64,000 nucleotides of DNA, from the NCBI RefSeq assembly GCF_002877365.1, contig NZ_MCWZ01000014.1, forward strand, positions 1 to 64,000, written 5' to 3'. Under the pieces are notes generated by a model. It ran no database searches. It saw nothing but the letters and a program-made list of their open reading frames with translations, and was not told where the DNA came from. The first letter of the stretch is position 1; each line of letters starts with the position of its first letter. Shown one piece after another: positions 58,107 to 64,000 of this stretch. The DNA comes from Vibrio sp. 10N.261.55.A7 (lineage in GTDB: Bacteria; Pseudomonadota; Gammaproteobacteria; Enterobacterales; Vibrionaceae). The translations under genes were made by a program, and so were the position numbers.

Positions 58107-58338
58107 AATTGCTATGGTGCTGTATAAAGTTGAGTCCTTTTTCAGCACCAAATGCCAGTTGGCGAGCCTTTTGCCCTTTTTTTAACCGTTCGAGACCTAT
58201 TGCTAAAGTTTTTCTAAAAATCTTCTTGTCAGCGTACTCGGCTTTCGCTAGTATTGCTCGGCCTTCAGTTAGGAGGTCGCTAGCCTTGTTGTGAAATTCG
58301 TGTTTAGTCACTGATTTTAAACGGCGCTGGCTCAACAA
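58027..58338 (-). CDS. Uncertain antisense ORF between glmM and secG
   Basis: A 103-codon minus-strand frame begins at a TTG (58338) or a GTG a few codons later, with no clear ribosome binding site. Its first 75 residues look protein-like: a Lys/Glu-rich helical stretch ([20 protein letters not shown], then [19 protein letters not shown]). The last 25 codons lie opposite the end of glmM. It could be a lineage-specific small protein or a chance frame in an otherwise empty gap of about 250 bases. Confidence 0.3.
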   Translation of the reverse strand: MLSQRRLKSVTKHEFHNKASDLLTEGRAILAKAEYADKKIFRKTLAIGLERLKKGQKARQLAFGAEKGLNFIQHHSNFNSSLLLRLQFSMLSFVRDRHPHLPP

Positions 58339-58359
58339 TTTGAAACATAGGTGGACATC

Positions 58360-58695
58360 ATGTTTTCAGTTCTACTTGTGACTTACCTGTTGGCAGCGCT
58401 CGGTGTAATTGGCCTTGTGTTGATTCAGCAAGGTAAAGGCGCAGATATGGGAGCCTCATTCGGTGCTGGCGCTTCAAACACTGTGTTTGGTGCTGGTGGC
58501 TCAGGAAATTTCCTAACCCGAATGACTGCAATTTTTGCAACAGTATTTTTCATCCTTAGCTTAGTGCTTGGCAACATGTCTACAAATAAGACTGAGTCAC
58601 AATGGATTGACCCGACTCAAGGTCAAGTAATCCAACAAGCTGAAGATGTAGTGAGTGAAATCCCTGCCGAAACTGGCGATGAGATTCCTCAATAA
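58360..58695 (+). CDS. secG: Protein translocase subunit SecG
   Basis: SecG is the small membrane partner of SecYE. The 111 residues have two helices (about 2-22 and 52-70) around the conserved [22 protein letters not shown] loop (in two pieces: [13 protein letters not shown] and AGASNTVFG), and a polar tail. The ATG at 58360 has AGGTGG 5 bases upstream; a GTG three codons earlier overlaps that site. tRNA-Leu follows, as in E. coli. Confidence 0.96.
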   Translation: MFSVLLVTYLLAALGVIGLVLIQQGKGADMGASFGAGASNTVFGAGGSGNFLTRMTAIFATVFFILSLVLGNMSTNKTESQWIDPTQGQVIQQAEDVVSEIPAETGDEIPQ

Positions 58696-58715
58696 GCTAA
58701 TTCAATGATTTAGCT

Positions 58716-58800
58716 GCCGAGATGGTGAAATTGGTAGACACGCTAGCATGAGGTGCTAGTGCCTTAGGGTGTGAGGGTTCAAGTCCCTCTCTCGGCACCA
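58716..58800 (+). tRNA. tRNA-Leu (anticodon GAG)
   Basis: An 85-base tRNA with acceptor arms GCCGAGA and TCTCGGC, anticodon stem CTAGC/GCTAG around the loop ATGAGGT (anticodon GAG), a long class II variable arm, GGTTCAAGTCC T-arm and encoded CCA. It follows secG exactly as leuU does in E. coli. Confidence 0.97.
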
Positions 58801-58811
58801 TATTTACAAAC

Positions 58812-58839
58812 TTGTAAATCACCTTGTTGAGCGTATAAT
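58812..58839 (+). promoter_or_regulatory. Sigma-70 promoter of initiator tRNA
   Basis: TTGTAA (58812-58817) and a perfect TATAAT (58834-58839) are 16 bases apart and precede the tRNA by 15 bases. Confidence 0.7.
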
Positions 58840-58854
58840 GCACAGCAAGTCGGA

Positions 58855-58931
<77 letters not shown>

Positions 58932-59023
58932 AATCCTTTTAAGGATTCGTGGACAAGTTTGCGCAGTGATTCGTTACTGTGAGTTAGATACATTTAGTAT
59001 TTAACGAATCAAGGGTCCAGCAA

Positions 59024-59053
59024 TAAAAAACCCCGACACTATCGGGGTTTTTT
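59024..59053 (+). terminator. Terminator after the initiator tRNA
   Basis: CCCCGA with TCGGGG, preceded by AAAAAA and followed by TTTTTT, lies about 95 bases after the tRNA. It must be partly bypassed if rimP-nusA-infB also uses the tRNA promoter. Confidence 0.9.
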
Positions 59054-59101
59054 GTTATCTAGCTTTTGTATTTTGCTAGGTAGTTGCTTGGGATTTAAAT
59101 T

Positions 59102-59121
59102 GGGCTCTATGCCCTTTTTTT
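59102..59121 (+). terminator. Short attenuator-like hairpin ahead of rimP
   Basis: GGGC, TCTAT loop, GCCC and then seven or more T residues end 19 bases before the rimP ATG. The stem is only 4 bp, so it would be a weak terminator. Confidence 0.45.
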
Positions 59122-59139
59122 GTTTCTGGAGTGGTTTAA

Positions 59140-59595
59140 ATGACTGGTTTAGAGAGACAACTTACTGACATGCTTGATGCCCCAGTATCAGCGTTAAGCT
59201 ATGAGTTAGTTGGATTAGAGTTTATTCGTGCAGGCGAGCATTCAACGCTACGTATCTATATCGATCATGAGAATGGTATTAACGTTGACGATTGTTCTGA
59301 AGTAAGTCGTCAGGTTAGTGCAGTTTTAGATGTAGAAGATCCAATTTCAGTGGCTTATAACCTAGAAGTGTCTTCTCCAGGTCTAGAAAGACCACTTTTC
59401 ACAGCAGCACACTATGAACAGTTTATTGGTCACGAGGTCAACATCGTCTTGAAAATGGCCGTTGCCAACCGTCGTAAATGGAAGGGTGATATTCACTCTG
59501 TCGATGGGGAAACTATTTCAGTCGTCGTTGAAGGAAAGCAAGAGAATTTTGCATTAAGCAATATCTCTAAAGCTAACCTAATTCCTAAATTTTAG
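59140..59595 (+). CDS. rimP: Ribosome maturation factor RimP
   Basis: RimP helps assemble the 30S subunit. The 151-residue protein has the N-terminal alpha/beta domain ([38 protein letters not shown]) and the C-terminal SH3-like domain, with the conserved [13 protein letters not shown] between. It is first in the rimP-nusA-infB operon, 38 bases from nusA. Confidence 0.96.
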   Translation: MTGLERQLTDMLDAPVSALSYELVGLEFIRAGEHSTLRIYIDHENGINVDDCSEVSRQVSAVLDVEDPISVAYNLEVSSPGLERPLFTAAHYEQFIGHEVNIVLKMAVANRRKWKGDIHSVDGETISVVVEGKQENFALSNISKANLIPKF

Positions 59596-59633
59596 TTCTC
59601 CTAGAGAAATTTGAGCTTAAGAGGCTAGATAGA

Positions 59634-61121
59634 ATGAGTAAAGAAATTTTAGCGGTAGTTGAGGCGGTTTCTAACGAAAAAGCCGTACCTCGTGAGCGTA
59701 TTTTTGAAGCGTTAGAAATCGCGCTTGCTACGTCTACTAAGAAGAAACATGCACTAGAAATTGAAGTTCGCGTAGAAATTGATCGTAGAACGGGTGAGTT
59801 CGATACTTTCCGTCGCTGGGAAGTGGTTGAAGAAGTAGAAAGCCCAACACGCGAGATCTCTATAGAAGCAGCACAGTTCGAAGATGAAACGTTAGGTCTT
59901 GGCGACTTTGTTGAAGATGACATTGAATCAGTCACGTTTGACCGTATTACGACTCAAACAGCGAAGCAAGTTATCGTACAGAAAGTACGTGAAGCTGAGC
60001 GTGCACAAATTGTTGAACAGTTCATCGATAACGAAGGTGAGCTTGTTACAGGCGTCGTGAAAAAAGTAAATCGTGAAACCATTATTCTCGATTTAGGTAA
60101 CAATGCAGAAGCGGTTATTCTACGTGATGATCAATTGCCACGTGAAAACTTCCGTCCAGGCGATCGTGTTCGTGGTTTGCTATATGCGGTTAAGCCAGAT
60201 GCACGAGGTTTCCAGCTATTTGTTACTCGTTCTAAGCCGGAGATGTTGGCTGAGCTTTTCCGCGTTGAAGTACCTGAAATTGGCGAAGAGCTGATTGAAC
60301 TTAAAGCAGGTGCTCGCGATCCTGGTTCACGAGCGAAAATCGCGGTCAAAACAAATGACCGTCGTATCGACCCTGTCGGTGCATGTGTAGGTATGCGTGG
60401 CGCACGTGTACAAGCAGTATCTGGTGAGCTTGGCGGCGAGCGTATCGATATCGTTCTTTGGGATGATAACCCGGCTCAGTTTGCTATCAATGCAATGGCT
60501 CCTGCTGATGTAGCATCAATCATTGTTGATGAAGATGCACACTCAATGGATATTGCGGTTGAACCTGATAACTTAGCACAGGCGATTGGTCGCAATGGTC
60601 AAAACGTACGTCTTGCCTCTCAACTTACGGGTTGGGAACTAAACGTAATGACAGTTGAAGACCTACAGAAGAAACATCAAGAAGAATCTCAAGCTGCTGT
60701 AGAGAGCTTCATGAAGCATCTTGATATCGAGCAAGATTTTGCTGAGATGCTAACGGAAGAAGGCTTCTCTACTCTTGAAGAAATTGCGTATGTTCCAGTT
60801 AACGAATTGCTTGAAGTTGATGGCTTGAATGAAGAGCTAGTGGAAGAGCTGCGTAGTCGTGCGAAAGATGCATTGACGACACTTGCTCTTGCGCAAGAAG
60901 AAACATTAGATGGTGTTGAACCTGCTGAAGACTTGCTTGCCCTAGAAGGGTTAGAGCGTGAGTTAGCGTTTAAGCTAGCAGCGAAAGGTGTTTTAACACT
61001 AGAAGATCTAGCCGATCAAGGTGTTGATGAGCTAGAAGATATTGAAGGATTAACAGAAGAACGCGCTGGTGAGCTTATCATGGCAGCACGTAACATTTGT
61101 TGGTTCGGCGACGAAGAATAA
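59634..61121 (+). CDS. nusA: Transcription termination/antitermination factor NusA
   Basis: NusA binds RNA polymerase and RNA to control pausing, termination and antitermination. The 495 residues comprise the N-terminal polymerase-binding domain (1-130), an S1 domain (about 135-200), KH1 and KH2 (about 230-345, with [13 protein letters not shown] and [12 protein letters not shown]) and two acidic C-terminal repeats (about 365-425 and 440-495), the gamma-proteobacterial form. Its stop is 21 bases from infB, with GGAGG before that start. Confidence 0.97.
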   Translation: MSKEILAVVEAVSNEKAVPRERIFEALEIALATSTKKKHALEIEVRVEIDRRTGEFDTFRRWEVVEEVESPTREISIEAAQFEDETLGLGDFVEDDIESVTFDRITTQTAKQVIVQKVREAERAQIVEQFIDNEGELVTGVVKKVNRETIILDLGNNAEAVILRDDQLPRENFRPGDRVRGLLYAVKPDARGFQLFVTRSKPEMLAELFRVEVPEIGEELIELKAGARDPGSRAKIAVKTNDRRIDPVGACVGMRGARVQAVSGELGGERIDIVLWDDNPAQFAINAMAPADVASIIVDEDAHSMDIAVEPDNLAQAIGRNGQNVRLASQLTGWELNVMTVEDLQKKHQEESQAAVESFMKHLDIEQDFAEMLTEEGFSTLEEIAYVPVNELLEVDGLNEELVEELRSRAKDALTTLALAQEETLDGVEPAEDLLALEGLERELAFKLAAKGVLTLEDLADQGVDELEDIEGLTEERAGELIMAARNICWFGDEE

Positions 61122-61142
61122 TTTCAGCAAGGAGGTAGCGGA

Positions 61143-63836
61143 ATGACGCAACTAACAGTAAAAGCTCTAAGTGAAGAAATTGGTACGCCAGTTGATCGCT
61201 TAGTTGAACAACTTGCTGACGCAGGCATGAAAAAAGCAAGCGGCGATCAAGTATCAGATGATGAGAAGCAAAAGCTTCTTGTTCACCTGAAAAAAGAACA
61301 CGGTGATACATCAGGTGAAACAGAGCCTACTCGCTTAACACTACAAAGAAAAACTCGCAGCACACTCAGTGTTTCTGCAAGTGGTGGTAAGAGTAAAGAT
61401 GTACAAGTAGAAGTACGTAAGAAACGTACTTATGTGAAGCGCAGCACAGTAGATGACGAAGCGAAACGTGAAGCTGAGGAAGCAGCAAAACGCGAAGCGG
61501 AAGAGCTAGCAAAACGCGAAGCGGAAGAACTAGCAAAACGTGATGCTGCAGACAAAGCAAAACGCGAAGCCGATGAACTAGCAAAACGTGAAGCGGATGC
61601 AAAACGTAATGCTGAAGAAAAGGCGCAGCGTGCACAAGCTGATAAGGCTAAGAAAGACATGAATGCAAAAAGTGCGGATGTTAATTCGCAAGCGAAGAAA
61701 GAAGCTGATGAACTAAAACTTCGTCAAGAAGCTGAAGCTCAACGTAAAGCAGAACAAGAAGCGGCGAGACTGGTTGAAGAAGCTCGTAAGCTAGCTGAAG
61801 AAAATGAAGCTCGTTGGACGGAAGAAGAGAAGAAGAAGACTGAGCAAGAGAAATCTGCTGATTATCATGTAACGACGTCTACTTATGCTCGTGAAGCGGA
61901 AGATGCTTCAGACCGTAAAGAAGAAGGCGGCGGTCGTCGTAAGAAGAAGAAAAAAGCTCCCGCGACTCAAGACCGTAATGGCGGTCGTAACCAACGCGGT
62001 GGCCGTGGTGGTCGTAATAAAGGCAAACTGGCTAAGCCAACGTCTATGCAACACGGTTTTGATAAAACAGCTACGGTCGCTAAATCTGACGTTGCTATCG
62101 GCGAGACTATCGTAGTATCTGAACTGGCAAGCAAAATGTCAGTGAAGGGCACTGAAGTCATCAAAGTCATGATGAAGATGGGCGCTATGGCGACTATCAA
62201 CCAAGTTATCGACCAAGAAACGGCAGCATTGGTTGCTGAAGAAATGGGCCACAAGGTTATTCTTCGTAAAGAAAATGAACTTGAAGAAGCGGTACTGTCT
62301 GATCGTGATAACGATGCCGTTGCTGAAGGTCGCGCTCCAGTTGTTACTATCATGGGTCACGTTGACCACGGTAAAACATCAACACTGGATTACATCCGTA
62401 AAGCACACGTTGCAGACGCAGAAGCAGGCGGTATCACGCAGCACATCGGTGCATACCACGTAGAAACTGACAACGGTATGATTACCTTCCTTGATACTCC
62501 AGGACACGCGGCATTTACTGCGATGCGTGCACGTGGTGCTCAAGCGACAGATATCGTTGTTCTTGTTGTTGCTGCCGACGATGGTGTTATGCCACAAACA
62601 ATCGAAGCAATCCAGCACGCGAAAGCGGCAGGTGTTCCTCTTATCGTCGCGGTAAACAAGATCGATAAAGAAGATGCGAACCCTGACAACGTTAAGAACG
62701 AGCTAGCTCAATACGATGTTATCCCTGAAGAGTGGGGCGGCGAGAACATGTTCGTTCACATCTCTGCGAAGCAAGGTACGAACATTGAAGGCCTACTTGA
62801 AACGATTCTTCTTCAGTCTGAAGTTCTAGAACTTACGGCGGTTAAAGAAGGCATGGCGTCAGGTGTGGTTGTTGAGTCTCGTCTTGATAAAGGTCGTGGC
62901 CCGGTTGCTACAGTACTTGTACAGTCTGGTACGCTTAACAAAGGTGATATCCTTCTTTGTGGTCAAGAATACGGCCGTGTTCGTGCAATGCGCGATGAGA
63001 ATGGTAAAGAGATCTTCGAAGCAGGTCCTTCTATCCCTGTAGAAATCATCGGTCTATCTGGTGTTCCTTCTTCTGGTGACGAAGCTACAGTGGTACGTGA
63101 TGAGCGTAAAGCTCGAGAAGTTGCGAACTACCGTCAAGGTAAATTCCGTGACGTGAAACTTGCTCGCCAGCAGAAGTCTAAGCTAGAGAACATGTTCTCT
63201 AACATGGAAGCAGGTGAAGTTGCCGAACTTAACGTTGTACTTAAAGGTGACGTTCAAGGTTCTGTTGAAGCAATCTCTGATTCACTACTGAAACTGTCTA
63301 CAGACGAAGTTAAAGTGAACATTGTTGGTTCTGGTGTGGGTGGTATTACTGAAACTGATGCAACGCTTGCAGCGGCTTCAAACGCTATCATCCTTGGTTT
63401 CAACGTACGTGCTGATGCAACAGCTCGTCGTACCGTTGATACAGAAAACCTTGACCTACGTTACTACTCAATCATCTACCAATTGATTGATGAAGTTAAA
63501 CAAGCAATGGGCGGCATGCTGGCTCCAGAATTCAAGCAAGAGATCATTGGTCTTGCTGAAGTTCGTGACGTGTTCAAGTCACCTAAACTGGGCGCTATCG
63601 CTGGTTGTATGGTTACTGAAGGCATCATTAAGCGTAACAACCCAATCCGCGTTCTACGTGAAAACGTTGTTATCTACGAAGGTGAACTAGAGTCACTTCG
63701 TCGCTTTAAAGATGACGTTATGGAAGTTAAGAATGGCTACGAATGTGGTATCGGCGTTAAGAACTACAATGATGTTCGCGCTGGTGACCAAATCGAAGTA
63801 TTCGAAATCGTTGAAATTAAACGTACACTCGACTAA
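61143..63836 (+). CDS. infB: Translation initiation factor IF-2
   Basis: IF-2 delivers initiator tRNA to the 30S subunit and promotes subunit joining. The 897 residues have an N-terminal IF2 domain (1-50), a long charged linker rich in Ala, Lys, Arg and Glu (about 100-260), a second IF2_N-type domain, the G domain with [17 protein letters not shown] and NKID, and C-terminal domains II to IV. Shorter isoforms from internal starts exist in E. coli and may exist here. It is followed by rbfA. Confidence 0.97.
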   Translation: MTQLTVKALSEEIGTPVDRLVEQLADAGMKKASGDQVSDDEKQKLLVHLKKEHGDTSGETEPTRLTLQRKTRSTLSVSASGGKSKDVQVEVRKKRTYVKRSTVDDEAKREAEEAAKREAEELAKREAEELAKRDAADKAKREADELAKREADAKRNAEEKAQRAQADKAKKDMNAKSADVNSQAKKEADELKLRQEAEAQRKAEQEAARLVEEARKLAEENEARWTEEEKKKTEQEKSADYHVTTSTYAREAEDASDRKEEGGGRRKKKKKAPATQDRNGGRNQRGGRGGRNKGKLAKPTSMQHGFDKTATVAKSDVAIGETIVVSELASKMSVKGTEVIKVMMKMGAMATINQVIDQETAALVAEEMGHKVILRKENELEEAVLSDRDNDAVAEGRAPVVTIMGHVDHGKTSTLDYIRKAHVADAEAGGITQHIGAYHVETDNGMITFLDTPGHAAFTAMRARGAQATDIVVLVVAADDGVMPQTIEAIQHAKAAGVPLIVAVNKIDKEDANPDNVKNELAQYDVIPEEWGGENMFVHISAKQGTNIEGLLETILLQSEVLELTAVKEGMASGVVVESRLDKGRGPVATVLVQSGTLNKGDILLCGQEYGRVRAMRDENGKEIFEAGPSIPVEIIGLSGVPSSGDEATVVRDERKAREVANYRQGKFRDVKLARQQKSKLENMFSNMEAGEVAELNVVLKGDVQGSVEAISDSLLKLSTDEVKVNIVGSGVGGITETDATLAAASNAIILGFNVRADATARRTVDTENLDLRYYSIIYQLIDEVKQAMGGMLAPEFKQEIIGLAEVRDVFKSPKLGAIAGCMVTEGIIKRNNPIRVLRENVVIYEGELESLRRFKDDVMEVKNGYECGIGVKNYNDVRAGDQIEVFEIVEIKRTLD
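61456..61840 (+). repeat. KREAEE-type repeat in the IF-2 linker
   Basis: The linker is built of near-identical 7- to 8-residue units such as [16 protein letters not shown] and AKRDAADK, with matching DNA repeats of about 24 bases (GCAAAACGCGAAGCGGAAGA core). Such tracts vary in copy number between strains. Confidence 0.8.
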
Positions 63837-63890
63837 TTGATAAAGTTACCCGCCTATATAAAGGCAAGGTAATCGGTTGTTGAATGCACC

Positions 63891-63920
63891 ATGGGGGGCT
63901 GGCTTTGGCCATCCCCCCAT
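63891..63920 (+). other. GC-rich hairpin between infB and rbfA
   Basis: ATGGGGGG (63891-63898) pairs with CCCCCCAT (63913-63920) with an extra TGG/CCA pairing in the loop. The following TCTTTCTATTTG is not a good T tract, so this may be a processing or pausing hairpin before rbfA. Confidence 0.55.
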
Positions 63921-63944
63921 TCTTTCTATTTGTGAGAAATGATT

Positions 63945-64000
63945 ATGTCAAAAGAATTTAGCCGTACACAACGCGTGTCACAGCAATTACAAAAGGAACT
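63945..64000 (+). CDS. rbfA: Ribosome-binding factor A, N-terminal part (partial)
   Basis: The frame opens MSKEFSRTQRVSQQLQKEL and runs off the right edge. It matches the start of RbfA, a cold-shock-linked 30S maturation factor, in the usual place after infB. Only 18 complete codons are visible. Confidence 0.85.
   Translation, partial: MSKEFSRTQRVSQQLQKE

Noticed and set aside
58109-58294. 61-codon plus-strand ORF after glmM
   Set aside because: Its composition (Ser, Phe, Arg rich, poor start context) fits a shadow of the minus-strand frame in the same place.
61366-61660. Minus-strand ORFs opposite the IF-2 linker rich in Ala, Ser, Arg and Leu
   Set aside because: They mirror the repetitive KREAEE coding sequence and show its repeat period; no start signals.

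Overview
The window is a piece of a Vibrio core chromosome. The protein sequences read as Vibrio throughout, and the gene order (hrpB end, mrcB, patatin, acnB, yacL, glnK-amtB, fbpABC, the whole chitin oligosaccharide operon with chiS, rsmC, perM, hemL, erpA, an RND pump, tyrS, dacB, ompU, greA, yhbY, rlmE, ftsH, folP, glmM, secG, two tRNAs, rimP, nusA, infB, rbfA) is the order I recall for the large chromosome of V. cholerae (about VC0601 to VC0644). No prophage, CRISPR array, integron or intact insertion sequence is visible. The species cannot be fixed from this alone.

Layout. Bases 1-8300 carry cell-wall synthesis (PBP1b), a patatin/beta-barrel autotransporter-like protein, aconitase B and YacL. 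Bases 8300-9200 are a gene-poor scar with remnants of two unrelated transposases. Bases 9200-15700 hold nitrogen sensing and ammonium uptake (glnK-amtB behind a sigma-54-like promoter), a DsbC-like protein, and a Fur-box-preceded ferric iron ABC transporter (fbpABC). Bases 15700-16600 hold two small leftward genes.

Bases 16800-35550 form the chitin utilisation block on the minus strand: the sensor ChiS, then a promoter region, then an operon in transcription order of periplasmic chitin oligosaccharide binding protein, two permeases, two ATPases, GH9 glucosaminidase, glucosamine/GlcNAc kinase, GH20 hexosaminidase, GH94 diacetylchitobiose phosphorylase and a phosphohexomutase. Together they import (GlcNAc)n, split it by hydrolysis or phosphorolysis, and turn the products into sugar 6-phosphates.

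Bases 35700-51700 are mostly single housekeeping or envelope genes on alternating strands. From 52000 to the end is the conserved transcription/translation cluster greA to rbfA, including tRNA-Leu(GAG) and initiator tRNA-Met.

The most interesting unexplained signals are non-coding or very small: a structured leader with a 14-codon ORF ahead of a CBS-less MgtE; two 19-bp direct repeats exactly 30 bp apart upstream of the chitin operon, with a 7-codon leader ORF downstream; a repeat-like block between chiS and that operon; mini-ORFs that abut or overlap the fbpB start; a terminator-bearing greA leader; a 40-residue Cys-rich membrane protein beside hemL; and an antisense ORF between glmM and secG. 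I found no clear new multi-gene system.
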